Made by a program: the position numbers and the translations under genes. Under the pieces are notes generated by a model, which saw only the letters and a list, made by a program, of their open reading frames with translations, searched no databases and was not told where the DNA came from. Shown here piece by piece: positions 53,183-61,557 of a DNA stretch of 64,000 nt. This DNA is from JAJZSS01 sp964463505 (lineage in GTDB: Bacteria; Chloroflexota; Anaerolineae; Anaerolineales; UBA4823), in contig CAYXDC010000008.1 in assembly GCA_964463505.1 (NCBI GenBank), positions 1-64,000 of the forward strand, given 5' to 3'. How positions within the stretch are numbered: the first letter of the stretch is position 1; the number at the start of each line of letters is the position of its first letter.

Positions 53183-55204
53183 ATGTCCTTGATCACTGCC
53201 AGCGATCTGGCGAAGTCTTACGGTCCAATAGACATCTTCAGCGGGATTAGCCTGTCTATCCCCAAAGATGCCCGTATTGCCGTTGTTGGTCCCAACGGAA
53301 TCGGTAAAACGACTTTGCTACGCATCCTGCTTGGAATGGAAGAACCGACCAGCGGAAATTTGGCACGTGCACGCAACCTCAAAATGGGTTATCTGCCACA
53401 GGAAGCCACCTTGGACAGCAGCTTCACACTGTGGGACGAATGTCTATCTGCTCTGTCAAACTTACGCGCCATAGAAGCCGAATTGGCCGAACTAGAACAT
53501 CAGATGAGCAACCCAGAGCAAGCTGAGGAAGCGCTGGCCCGTTACGGTAAGCTGCAAGTGACCTTTGAGCACCTGGGTGGGTACACCTACGAAACACGTA
53601 TCCGCCAGATCCTCACAGGGCTGGGATTTGACGAGACAGATCACCAGCGTCCGGTATCACAACTCTCAGGCGGGCAGCGCACGCGCGCGGTTTTGGCCCG
53701 CTTGCTACTCAGCAGCCCAGACTTGCTGATCCTTGATGAACCGACCAATCATCTGGATATCCAGGCAGTGGAATGGTTAGAGGGTTACCTGAGCCAGTGG
53801 GAGGGCGCAGTTTTAATCGTGTCGCACGATCGCTATTTCCTCGACCGGGTAGTGGATCACATCTGGGAAATGCGCAAAGAAGGTTTGGAAGTATACCGGG
53901 GCAATTACTCGGCTTATATTCAACAGCGACAGGAACGCTGGGATTTATTGCAAAAGATTTACATCTCTGAGAAAGAACGCCTGGAGAAAGAGCTGGACTA
54001 TATTAAGCGCAATATCGCCGGGCAGAACACTACCCAGGCCAAAGGTAAACTGCGCCGCTTGAGCCGTGAGGTCGAAGCTATCCAGAGCCTGGGCTTTGCT
54101 GCTCTGCAGAGCAAGAGCTGGGCTGAGATCAGCACCCTGGCAGATATCTCTGAACACACAATGGGTGTGGATGAGGTGGAACGGCGCATCCATAGCCTGC
54201 GCCCGCCGCAGAACCGACCCCCACGCCTGCACTTGCATCTAAAAGCCAATTTGCGCTCCGGTGATCTGGTGCTGCGCACTCGCAACCTGGCAGTGGGCTA
54301 CCCGGACGAAGGCCGTCCGCTCTTTACCACTCCGGACTTGCTGCTAAAGCGAGGTGAATGCGCAGCGATCATCGGTCCGAATGGAGCCGGAAAGACCACT
54401 TTCCTTAAAACTTTGCTGGACCAGATGCCTCCGCTCTCCGGAGAGGTTATCCTGGGCGCTAGCCTGAAGATCGGCTACTTTGCCCAGGCCCATGAAGGTT
54501 TACACCCGGAGCGCACCCTGGTTGAGGAGATCGATATGGTTGCTCCACAGATGATGTTGGGTGAAATCCGCGACCATCTGGCACGCTTTATGTTCTCCGG
54601 AGAGGATGTGTTCAAGAAAGTGGCAGTTCTTTCGGGCGGCGAGCGCGGTCGCCTGGCGCTCGCAAAGCTATCCCTGGCCCAAGCCAATCTATTATTACTC
54701 GACGAGCCAACCAATCACCTGGATATCCCTGCCCAGGAAGTCCTGCAGGAAGTGCTGGATACATTCCAAGGCACAATCCTTTTAGTCTCGCATGACCGTT
54801 ACTTGATTGATGCTTTGGGATCCCAGATCTGGGAGATTGAACCAGACCAGGCTGAACTCAGGGTATTCGCTGGAACTTACAGTGAATTCCGCGCTGCGAA
54901 AGTGGCTGAGAAAGAGAATACTTCCGCACGACAGGCAACAATTCCACGCCAAGCCAGAACCCACCAGCAACGACCTAAGATGGAAGAGCGTCGCTTGCGA
55001 GCGCGTTTGAAAGAACTGGAAGAGCTTATCCATACCCTGGAAGCAGAGTTGGATGTTCTATCTCGCCGGCTGGAGAACCCACCTGCCGACCCGGCGAAAG
55101 TACAGGAGTTAGGGGGGAAATATGTACACGTCCATGCTGAACTGGACACTCGTTTGGCTGAATGGGAAAAAATGGCGGAGGGTCTACAACTCGTAGATGA
55201 TTAA
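53183..55204 (+). CDS. ABC-F family ATP-binding protein
   Basis: A 673-residue cytoplasmic protein with two ABC ATPase domains and no membrane part, acting on ribosomes. Domain 1: Walker A GPNGIGKTTLLR, signature LSGGQRTRAVLA, DEPTNHLD. Domain 2: Walker A GPNGAGKTTFLK, signature LSGGERGRLALA, DEPTNHLD. The interdomain linker (about 240-325) is rich in charged helices and reaches the ribosomal P/E site in the family. A C-terminal coiled coil (about 590-665) resembles Uup/YdiF-type members. No resistance function can be claimed. Its 3' end overlaps the converging MFS gene by 4 bp. Confidence 0.94.
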   Translation: MSLITASDLAKSYGPIDIFSGISLSIPKDARIAVVGPNGIGKTTLLRILLGMEEPTSGNLARARNLKMGYLPQEATLDSSFTLWDECLSALSNLRAIEAELAELEHQMSNPEQAEEALARYGKLQVTFEHLGGYTYETRIRQILTGLGFDETDHQRPVSQLSGGQRTRAVLARLLLSSPDLLILDEPTNHLDIQAVEWLEGYLSQWEGAVLIVSHDRYFLDRVVDHIWEMRKEGLEVYRGNYSAYIQQRQERWDLLQKIYISEKERLEKELDYIKRNIAGQNTTQAKGKLRRLSREVEAIQSLGFAALQSKSWAEISTLADISEHTMGVDEVERRIHSLRPPQNRPPRLHLHLKANLRSGDLVLRTRNLAVGYPDEGRPLFTTPDLLLKRGECAAIIGPNGAGKTTFLKTLLDQMPPLSGEVILGASLKIGYFAQAHEGLHPERTLVEEIDMVAPQMMLGEIRDHLARFMFSGEDVFKKVAVLSGGERGRLALAKLSLAQANLLLLDEPTNHLDIPAQEVLQEVLDTFQGTILLVSHDRYLIDALGSQIWEIEPDQAELRVFAGTYSEFRAAKVAEKENTSARQATIPRQARTHQQRPKMEERRLRARLKELEELIHTLEAELDVLSRRLENPPADPAKVQELGGKYVHVHAELDTRLAEWEKMAEGLQLVDD

Positions 55205-56451
55205 TCGGCTGTTGCCCCAGCCTGAATAGGCTCATCACCATTAAATCGGCGCAACAGAGGCCACCGCTGACTGATCCAACCCACTGCAAGCAGGCAGCCG
55301 ATGCCACCGCTCACCACCGCCAGAGGAGCGCCAAATAGCTGGGCAACTACGCCAGCCTCAATTTCACCCAGTTGGGGTCCCCCCATGAAGAAAATCTGGT
55401 TTACGCTGGTCATCCGCCCGCGAATATAGTCGGGGGTTTGCAGTTGGCGGATTGTATTGCGGATAATCGTGCTGACCGAATCGGCTGCCCCAATTAGAAT
55501 CAAGGCCAGTATCGCGGCGATGAGGCTACGCGATAAACCGAACGCCACAGTGGCTATTCCAAATACCACCACAGAACCCAGAAAGAGCGGTCCCTGCCGC
55601 CGCAGCGTGGAGACTTGTGAGAGGACTGTTGCTGCCATCACTGCTCCAATGGATTGGGCTGCCGAGAGCCAACCATATTCCACCTCGCCAACCTTTAATA
55701 CATCTCGGGCAAAGACCGGCATCAGCGTATTGGCTGAAGAGAAAAAGGTGGCGAAAAAATCCAGCAGCATGGTCGAAAGGATCACCGGGTGGGTAAGGAT
55801 AAACTGGATGCCTTCGCGAATAGCTTGCAGGCTGACCGGCGGGTGACCATTGAGTACCTTTTGCTGTGGCACCCGGCCCATCAACAACAGAGCCACTAGC
55901 ACCGCCCCATAAGAGATAGCATTTATTAGATACGTGTATCCTTGCCCCCAGTAAGCAATCACCAGCCCGCTCATGGCCGGGCCGATGATCGAGCCTGTTT
56001 GCATGGCAATTGAACTTAAGCTGAATGCATTGGAAAGATCCCGCGCCGGCACCAGGTTGGGCACCAGAGACTGGCGCGCCGGGGCATCGAAGGCAATCGC
56101 GGTAGCCTGGATAGCCGTCAGAGCATATATATGCCACAATACAATCTCACCACTGAATGTCAAAAACGCCAGAGCCAGGGCGGATAAAGCCATCACCGTC
56201 TGGGTGATGAACATCATGACACGTCGATTAGCGCTATCTGCCACCGCTCCGCCGATTAAGGAAAAAACAATGATGGGTAAGATGCGCGCTGCCCCTACGC
56301 CCCCCAGAGCAATCGGCTGGTCAGTGAGATTGCGGATATGCCAAAATATCGCCCATACCTGCATCTGTGTTCCGGCAATTGACACAATTTGTCCGAACCA
56401 GAGTAAACGATATGGACGATGACGAAGAGACGGTGGAATTTGTAGCTGCAT
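55201..56451 (-). CDS. MFS transporter (EntS-like, MFS_3)
   Basis: A 416-residue, 12-helix permease of the EntS/MFS_3 group, often exporters of siderophores or drugs. Typical segments are LWFGQIVSIAGTQMQVWAIFWHIRNLT at the N-terminus, SNAFSLSSIAMQTGSIIGPAMSGLV and MTSVNQIFFMGGPQLGEIEAG. The frame opens with a TTG at 56475. I prefer the ATG at 56451 (MQLQIPPSLR), which matches the family's usual start, though neither has a good ribosome site. The substrate is unknown. Confidence 0.87.
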   Translation of the reverse strand: MQLQIPPSLRHRPYRLLWFGQIVSIAGTQMQVWAIFWHIRNLTDQPIALGGVGAARILPIIVFSLIGGAVADSANRRVMMFITQTVMALSALALAFLTFSGEIVLWHIYALTAIQATAIAFDAPARQSLVPNLVPARDLSNAFSLSSIAMQTGSIIGPAMSGLVIAYWGQGYTYLINAISYGAVLVALLLMGRVPQQKVLNGHPPVSLQAIREGIQFILTHPVILSTMLLDFFATFFSSANTLMPVFARDVLKVGEVEYGWLSAAQSIGAVMAATVLSQVSTLRRQGPLFLGSVVVFGIATVAFGLSRSLIAAILALILIGAADSVSTIIRNTIRQLQTPDYIRGRMTSVNQIFFMGGPQLGEIEAGVVAQLFGAPLAVVSGGIGCLLAVGWISQRWPLLRRFNGDEPIQAGATAD

Positions 56452-56543
56452 TGAGTCTGGATGGCACTCTAACAACCAATAGGATGCGCGCCGGTGGGTG
56501 ACGCAAGCGCTATTTTACCTCTTTTGGAAAAATACAGCGCTGA

Positions 56544-57380
56544 TCATGTCCCCCAATCACGCAAATAGAGAAAATCATAGCCAATGGTACGGTTGCTCAG
56601 TTTGGCGATGGGCGGCATCAAGCGTTTAAAATGAAAGCGGCGTATCTTCTGCGCAACGCTATTCACAAAGCCAGGTGCGAATCCAGCCTCGATACAATCT
56701 TCAATGCTGTAACGCTGATCAACCATTAAATACAACAACCGGTCAACCTCCGCATAAGTAAAACCCAACTCCCCTTCGTCGGTTTGGCCAGCCCATAAAT
56801 CTGCTGAGGGTGGTTTTGCGATGATTGCTTCTGGCACACCTAATGCCTGAGCTAGCTGGCGTAATTGGGTCTTGTATAGGTCGCCCAGTGGGTTAATGGC
56901 ACAGGCCGAGTCGCCGTACAATGTCGAATAGCCCAATAAGATCTCGGTTTTGTTGCTGGTACCTACTACAAGGCCGTGAAAAGCTTCCGATTGATCATAG
57001 AGTACGATCATACGGGCCCGCGCCATGGCATTGCCGCGCCGCACCGGATTTGAATCCGAGAAACATGCAAAGAGCGGCTCTACCACCTCCGTAATCTCAA
57101 AAGTCAATGATTGCACTCCCAACGCATCGATCACCTGTTGGGCGTGTTCCAATGAGTCGGGGGAAGATGATTTATATGGTATGCGCACAGCCAGAACATT
57201 TTCAGGCCCCAATGCTTCGGCTGCCAGATAACAGGAAACTGCTGAATCAAGCCCACCAGACAGACCAATCACCGCCCGCCAAAACCCTACCCGGGTCAGT
57301 TCAGTATGGATGAACCCGGTGAGGATCGTGCGTACCAAATCTGGATTAATCGTAAGATCAATTTTTTCCATATTCAACAT
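56544..57380 (-). CDS. nadE: NAD(+) synthetase, ammonia-using catalytic subunit
   Basis: A 278-residue adenine-nucleotide alpha hydrolase that amidates deamido-NAD to NAD. The ATP-binding P-loop is SGGLDSAVSC (41-50). Further family segments are RIPYKSSSPDSLEHA, GTSNKTEILLGYSTLYGD and INPLGDLYKTQ. The sequence covers only the synthetase domain. The glutaminase-like protein encoded 24 nt upstream in the same direction supplies the missing domain of glutamine-dependent enzymes, so the two probably form a split, two-subunit NAD synthetase. Confidence 0.94.
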   Translation of the reverse strand: MLNMEKIDLTINPDLVRTILTGFIHTELTRVGFWRAVIGLSGGLDSAVSCYLAAEALGPENVLAVRIPYKSSSPDSLEHAQQVIDALGVQSLTFEITEVVEPLFACFSDSNPVRRGNAMARARMIVLYDQSEAFHGLVVGTSNKTEILLGYSTLYGDSACAINPLGDLYKTQLRQLAQALGVPEAIIAKPPSADLWAGQTDEGELGFTYAEVDRLLYLMVDQRYSIEDCIEAGFAPGFVNSVAQKIRRFHFKRLMPPIAKLSNRTIGYDFLYLRDWGT

Positions 57381-57404
57381 GATCTAGGACCCTCCTTGTC
57401 GGTT

Positions 57405-58289
57405 TCAAACCGTGCCACGGTCATTAGGTAAACGTACAGAAAGAATACGCCCCAGCTCACGCTGCACCAAAGAGGTGCGTTCATCACGCAACAGTGGCAA
57501 GCGCGCCCGCACTCGGTGGAGCTGATTGAGATCCACATCAACCAGCGTTACCCCTTCTTCGTGGTATTTTCCTTTAGCAAGTAGCTCACCACTGGGTCCA
57601 AACAGTGTTGAGCCGCCCCAAAAATTTAAACCATCTTCATAACCCACACGATTGGCATGCGCTACAAAACAAGTGAACATACTGGCATAAGCCTGGTTGA
57701 TATGCTCCACCCAACGGGCCGATTCGAGAACCGGATCCTTGCTCAGGCCACGCCCGGGCGAGGCCGAGGTAAGCAGCAGCATCTCTGCGCCATCTAACCA
57801 CAATAAGTAGGGCGGCGAGGCGTGCCAGAAATCTTCGCAAATCAGGATACCCAGGCGCCCAAAGCGAGTATCGAAAGCATGGACAGAGTCACCCCAAGCA
57901 AAAAAGCGTCCCTCATCAAACAAGCCATAAGTAGCCATATAGAGTTTATGATGCACATGCACAACTTGCCCCCCAGAGAGATACGCGCTGGCGATAAAAA
58001 AGCGATTGCGCGGGTCTTCATCAACAAAACCCACCACCAAATCAATCTCACGACTGGCGTCTAATAGCTGGCGGAAAATTGGATCCTCAGGGTTCGGGCG
58101 GTGGGCGACTGCTGTTGCCAGGTCCTGCAGCACATAGCCAGTCAAAGAAAGTTCGGGAAAGACTAGCAAGTCTGCGCCGGCAGCGCGCGCCTCGGATGCC
58201 AACTGCAAATGCTTCTCAAGGTTAGCCGGGACATCTCCAAGGCGGGTATTAATTTGAGCCAGGGCAAGTGTTAGATGCATAGACAACAT
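57405..58289 (-). CDS. Nitrilase-family glutaminase subunit for NAD synthetase
   Basis: A 294-residue carbon-nitrogen hydrolase with the Glu-Lys-Cys triad E46 (VFPELSLTGY), K115 (HHKLYMATYG) and C151 (LGILICEDFWH). The sequence around YGLFDEGRFF closely follows the glutaminase domain of glutamine-dependent NadE, not amidases or cyanide hydratases. With nadE directly downstream it would release ammonia from glutamine for NAD synthesis. In most bacteria these two parts are one polypeptide. The start is ATG 58289, with ATG 58280 also possible. Confidence 0.88.
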   Translation of the reverse strand: MLSMHLTLALAQINTRLGDVPANLEKHLQLASEARAAGADLLVFPELSLTGYVLQDLATAVAHRPNPEDPIFRQLLDASREIDLVVGFVDEDPRNRFFIASAYLSGGQVVHVHHKLYMATYGLFDEGRFFAWGDSVHAFDTRFGRLGILICEDFWHASPPYLLWLDGAEMLLLTSASPGRGLSKDPVLESARWVEHINQAYASMFTCFVAHANRVGYEDGLNFWGGSTLFGPSGELLAKGKYHEEGVTLVDVDLNQLHRVRARLPLLRDERTSLVQRELGRILSVRLPNDRGTV

Positions 58290-58312
58290 CCATCAACAAT
58301 TATTATTTATTT

Positions 58313-59044
58313 CTATGAACGCCAGGTGACCAGCGCACCAATCAGTGCTATTACAGAGAAACCCAAGGCTGCCCAGGCATCCAGGCGCAATCCACTGACA
58401 AAAATACCTGGGTCAGCACGCAGAACAGTCAGGCCCAACTGGATTGCAGCCACCCCCAGCAATCCCAGCCAACCTGCCACTTTGGGCCTGAAAAGGCGCG
58501 CTCTCTGGGTATCTATCACAACAAACCAGAAGGCAGCAGCACCCGCCCCAATCAGTTGGATTGGCAAGCGTAGCGTCATGTGACCCATATCATCGACCGC
58601 GAGCAGCCCCCAGCCGTCGATCGCCAGTGGACCGTAGGCACAACCGTCCAACCAACAAGCTAACCCGCTGAACACGGCCAGGCTGGTCAATAATGGGAAC
58701 AACCCATCCAGCAATTCTCCTAACGACTTTTGCAGCCGCCAGGCATAGATTGCTACCATAACAAGTCCACCAGCCAGCGCACCCCACCATGCCAACCCAC
58801 CCAGGTAAACCTGGAATATTTCTAATGGGAACTGGCGATAATACTGCCAGTTTACTACCATATAGATCGCCCGGCCCCCAGCCAAAGCTGCCGACAGCGA
58901 CCACAGGCTGGCATTGATTAATAATAAACGTTCTTTTTCCGAGGTATGCCAGGTTACCCAGGCCATCCCCAACGCCGCGCCCACTCCCATCAGGAGCGAA
59001 AACATATAAACAGGCACTCCGCCGGGCAAATAGAAGGCGACCAC
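58313..59044 (-). CDS. Lgt-like (prolipoprotein diacylglyceryl transferase family) membrane protein
   Basis: A 243-residue membrane protein with about seven hydrophobic segments. The block GGRAIYMVVNWQYYRQFPLEIFQVYLGGLAWWGALAGG, reported here by its parts GGRAIY and YLGGLAWWGALAGG, follows the Lgt pattern. A later CWLDGCAYG replaces the usual GRxGNFxNGEL-like segment, so key Lgt residues are uncertain. It could be a divergent Lgt or a relative with another role. The start is GTG at 59044, with TATGAT ending 6 nt before it, predicting a leaderless message. It is divergent from the NfeD gene. Confidence 0.65.
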   Translation of the reverse strand: MVAFYLPGGVPVYMFSLLMGVGAALGMAWVTWHTSEKERLLLINASLWSLSAALAGGRAIYMVVNWQYYRQFPLEIFQVYLGGLAWWGALAGGLVMVAIYAWRLQKSLGELLDGLFPLLTSLAVFSGLACWLDGCAYGPLAIDGWGLLAVDDMGHMTLRLPIQLIGAGAAAFWFVVIDTQRARLFRPKVAGWLGLLGVAAIQLGLTVLRADPGIFVSGLRLDAWAALGFSVIALIGALVTWRS

Positions 59045-59050
59045 GGATTA

Positions 59051-59056
59051 ATCATA
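59051..59056 (-). promoter_or_regulatory. -10 element giving a leaderless Lgt-like transcript
   Basis: On the minus strand TATGAT is followed by 6 nt and the GTG at 59044. It belongs with the four TATAAT-N7-ATG cases. The divergent NfeD gene has its TATAAT at 59098-59103. Confidence 0.5.
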
Positions 59057-59161
59057 CCACGCAGGCGAGTTGGTGTGTGCCAGCCCTCAGGTCATTGTAT
59101 AATGATAGTGAACCCTGGGTGTGTTCGGCATAACCAGCATGCCATTTCAGGAGACAAAACT

Positions 59162-59770
59162 ATGGACTTTTTACTCGACCCAAATATCGCTTATATCCTG
59201 TTAGTCTTTGGATCAATGCTATTGATCCTGGCAGCTCTAAACCCCGGCTCTGGACTGCTGGAGTTGGGAGCAATCTTCTTGCTCCTGCTGGCGGGTTGGG
59301 GTATCTACAATCTATCGATCAATCCATGGGCATTAGGCTTGTTGCTCATCGGATTTGTTACATTTTTGCTGGCAGTGCGCGGCCCAAACCGACGCCTGCT
59401 CTTGGTGGCTTCCATCCTGGCGTTGGTAGTAAGTTCTTCGTTCCTGTTCCGCGGCGAGGGCTGGCAGCCGGCTGTAAATCCCTGGCTGGCGCTGGTGCTC
59501 TCCACCATCTCCGCCGGTTTTTTCTGGTTGATTGCGGTCAAAGTTCTCGAAGCTGCCCGAGCCCGTCCCACCCACGACCTTAGCCAGCTGATAGGCGAGA
59601 TAGGCGAAGCAAAATCCGACATCTTCCTGGAAGGTTCCGTACAGGTCAGTGGGGAGCTCTGGACAGCACGTAGCGAAAGCCTGATCGCTGACGGAAGCCA
59701 GGTGCGCGTAACTGGAAGAGAGGGGTTTATCCTGCTGGTTGAGCCCTATTCCAAAACCAAGGCTTCATAA
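59162..59770 (+). CDS. NfeD-family membrane protein
   Basis: A 202-residue protein with four or five membrane segments in the first ~130 residues and a C-terminal OB-fold NfeD domain (about 140-198; GEIGEAKSDIFLEGSVQVSGELWTARSE is cited by its parts GEIGEAKSD and VSGELWTARSE). NfeD proteins pair with SPFH/stomatin proteins in membrane microdomains, and a stomatin gene follows 32 nt downstream. The start at 59162 is set by AGGAG 8 nt upstream; the open frame extends further back but that part is meaningless sequence. TATAAT at 59098-59103 is its likely -10. Confidence 0.88.
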   Translation: MDFLLDPNIAYILLVFGSMLLILAALNPGSGLLELGAIFLLLLAGWGIYNLSINPWALGLLLIGFVTFLLAVRGPNRRLLLVASILALVVSSSFLFRGEGWQPAVNPWLALVLSTISAGFFWLIAVKVLEAARARPTHDLSQLIGEIGEAKSDIFLEGSVQVSGELWTARSESLIADGSQVRVTGREGFILLVEPYSKTKAS

Positions 59771-59802
59771 TTGATTCACAGTGATAGAAAAGGAGAACTA
59801 AA

Positions 59803-60699
59803 ATGTTTGAACCATCCCTTTTGTTTTGTCTGATTGGTGCTATTGCGGTAGTGCTTGTGCTGGTGCTATCCAGCGCCATCCGCATCGTGCCTGAGTACGA
59901 GCGGATTGTTGTCTTCCGGCTGGGCCATAGCCAGGGGTCGCGTGGCCCCGGTCTGGTGCTGCTGATACCATTCATCGACCGAGGAGTGCGTGTGGACTTA
60001 CGGGAACAGGTGCGTGAGATCCCCCACCAAAACTCGATCACCCAGGACAACGCGGCTGTCTCGGTAGACTTCATCTGGTACTATAAAGTATTGGATCCAA
60101 CAGCTACAGTATTGCAAGTTGGGCACTTTGAGACAGCCGCGCAAGGCATGGCTACAACCACCTTGCGGGCGGTGATCGGCGGGATAACGCTGGATGACGT
60201 GCTGAGTAAACGGGAGCATATCAACCAGCTGCTGCGCACCCGCCTGGATGAGGTGACCGAGCGATGGGGGGTGAAGGTGACGAACGTGGAGATCCGGGAG
60301 ATAAACCCACCACGGGAGATCTCGGATGCGATGAACCGGCAGATGAGCGCGGAGCGCAACCGGCGGGCGGTGGTGACGGAATCTACCGGGCAGAGGGAGG
60401 CGGCGATCAATGTGGCGGAGGGGGAGAAGCAGGCGGCGATCTTGCGGTCGGAGGGCGAACGCCAGGCGAATATCCAGCGGGCAGAAGGTGACCGGCAGGC
60501 GCAGCTCTTGCGGGCGGAGGGTTTTGCGAGCGCGCTGGAGAAGATTTATTCGGTGGCGCAAACGGTGGATCCGAAGACGATGACGCTGCAGTATTTTGAG
60601 ACATTGAAGGCGATGGGGATGAGTCCGTCGACGAAGTATATTTTCCCGATGGAGTTTACGGGGTTGTTGGAGAGTTTTATTAAGGAGAGGAAGGAATAG
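59803..60699 (+). CDS. SPFH/stomatin-like protein (slipin)
   Basis: A 298-residue membrane-attached scaffold protein. One N-terminal hairpin helix (about 5-28) is followed by the SPFH domain (about 30-190; RIVPEYERIVVFRLG, GPGLVLLIPFIDR, VSVDFIWYYKV). A charged coiled coil (about 190-245) contains repeats of GE(R/K)QA such as EGEKQAAILRSEGERQANIQ. It forms oligomers with NfeD. From about 60240 the codons become much richer in G, although the protein stays a normal slipin to its end. The ribosome site AAAGGAGAA is strong. Confidence 0.93.
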   Translation: MFEPSLLFCLIGAIAVVLVLVLSSAIRIVPEYERIVVFRLGHSQGSRGPGLVLLIPFIDRGVRVDLREQVREIPHQNSITQDNAAVSVDFIWYYKVLDPTATVLQVGHFETAAQGMATTTLRAVIGGITLDDVLSKREHINQLLRTRLDEVTERWGVKVTNVEIREINPPREISDAMNRQMSAERNRRAVVTESTGQREAAINVAEGEKQAAILRSEGERQANIQRAEGDRQAQLLRAEGFASALEKIYSVAQTVDPKTMTLQYFETLKAMGMSPSTKYIFPMEFTGLLESFIKERKE

Positions 60700-60719
60700 C
60701 CGGGCGTAGCCCAGCTTGC

Positions 60720-60746
60720 GGAGATCGGCAAAGAGCGCCGATCTCC
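60720..60746 (+). terminator. Perfect hairpin after the SPFH gene
   Basis: GGAGATCGGC (60720-60729) and GCCGATCTCC (60737-60746) form a 10-bp stem with a 7-nt loop, 20 nt after the stop codon. There is no T run, so it may be a factor-dependent terminator, a 3'-end stabiliser or part of a dispersed repeat. Confidence 0.35.
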
Positions 60747-60884
60747 TGCGGGTGGGGAAGTGACGCTGTGTAGTGGGCTTGCTTTTGGCAGGCGAGGGGC
60801 GCGAGCGCGCAGGTGGGCTGATCTACGAGGGACTATGGTCAGGCTAGCAAGAAGAGCACTTGCTTTAAGCCTAACCTACGCGAG

Positions 60885-61010
60885 GGCTGGATTGCTTCAG
60901 TCGCAAAGAGCGCTCCTTCGCAATGACAAGAGGGCTCTCAGAATGACAGATGGATGCGAGGAGTGGCGGGCGGAGGGAGAGATGGCTTCGCTGCGCTCGC
61001 AATGACAGTT
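60885..61010. repeat. Dispersed GATTGCTTCG...CGCAATGACA-type repeats
   Basis: GGATTGCTTCAGTCGC...CTTCGCAATGACA (60889-60925) and ATGGCTTCGCTGCGCTCGCAATGACAG (60981-61007, cited as TGGCTTCGCTGCGC and TCGCAATGACAG) are two imperfect copies of one palindromic unit. Units of this style are widespread intergenic repeats in Chloroflexota and other genomes. Open frames across 60700-61027 look like chance products of the repeats; I see no gene. Confidence 0.55.
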
Positions 61011-61027
61011 TAAAGTGATGACAGTGG

Positions 61028-61534
61028 ATGAGGAGGTATGGGAGAGGGTTGAGTGGGTTGAGTGATGATATTGTGAGGGAGGCGCCAGGGAGCGGGGCGG
61101 TGATTGCGCCGGCTTCGTGGCGCGATTTGAATGCGGTGCGGCATCTGGAGCAGTCGTGCTTTCCGAGGGATGCCTGGCCACTGCTGGATATGATCAGTAT
61201 CCTGAGCTTTCCGAATGTGGTGCGGCTGAAGGCGGTGCTGGACGGGAGGCTGGTGGGGTTTATCGCGGCGGATGTGCGGGCGAGGGAGAATCTGGCGTGG
61301 ATCGCGACGGTGGGGGTGCTGCCGGAGTTCCAGGGGCGGGGGTTCGGGCGGGCGCTGCTGGAGGGGTGCGAGGCGAGGCTGACAGGGCTGAACCGGGTAC
61401 GGTTGAGCGTGCGCATGTCGAATGAGCAGGCAATACGGCTGTACGAGCGGGCGGGGTATGAGAAGGTGGGCAGCTGGGGGGGGTATTATACGGACGGGGA
61501 AGACGCGCTGGTGATGGAAAAAATCCTGGGGTAG
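61028..61534 (+). CDS. rimI: GNAT acetyltransferase (RimI-like)
   Basis: A GNAT-fold N-acetyltransferase, up to 168 residues. The acetyl-CoA-binding motif is VLPEFQGRGFGRALLEG (Q/RxxGxG/A), followed by RLSVRMSNEQAIRLYERAGYEKVG, typical of RimI, which acetylates the N-terminus of ribosomal protein S18. The segment LEQSCFPRDAWPL is also RimI-like. The true start is uncertain: ATG 61028, or a TTG at 61049 or 61058 behind AGGAGG. Codon use is very G-rich compared with most of the window. RNase D follows with its own -10. Confidence 0.82.
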   Translation: MRRYGRGLSGLSDDIVREAPGSGAVIAPASWRDLNAVRHLEQSCFPRDAWPLLDMISILSFPNVVRLKAVLDGRLVGFIAADVRARENLAWIATVGVLPEFQGRGFGRALLEGCEARLTGLNRVRLSVRMSNEQAIRLYERAGYEKVGSWGGYYTDGEDALVMEKILG

Positions 61535-61544
61535 TTTAGGCTGT

Positions 61545-61550
61545 TATAAT
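61545..61550 (+). promoter_or_regulatory. -10 element giving a leaderless RNase D transcript
   Basis: TATAAT is followed by exactly 7 nt (ACGGGGC) and the ATG at 61558. It lies only 11 nt after the RimI-like stop codon. Confidence 0.6.
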
Positions 61551-61557
61551 ACGGGGC

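Noticed and set aside
58946..59161. 72-codon N-terminal extension of the NfeD gene
   Set aside because: It is polar sequence with no family match and overlaps the divergent gene; a strong ribosome site precedes ATG 59162.
60760..61005. Open frames between the SPFH and RimI genes
   Set aside because: They consist of dispersed-repeat sequence and lack ribosome sites and coherent protein features.
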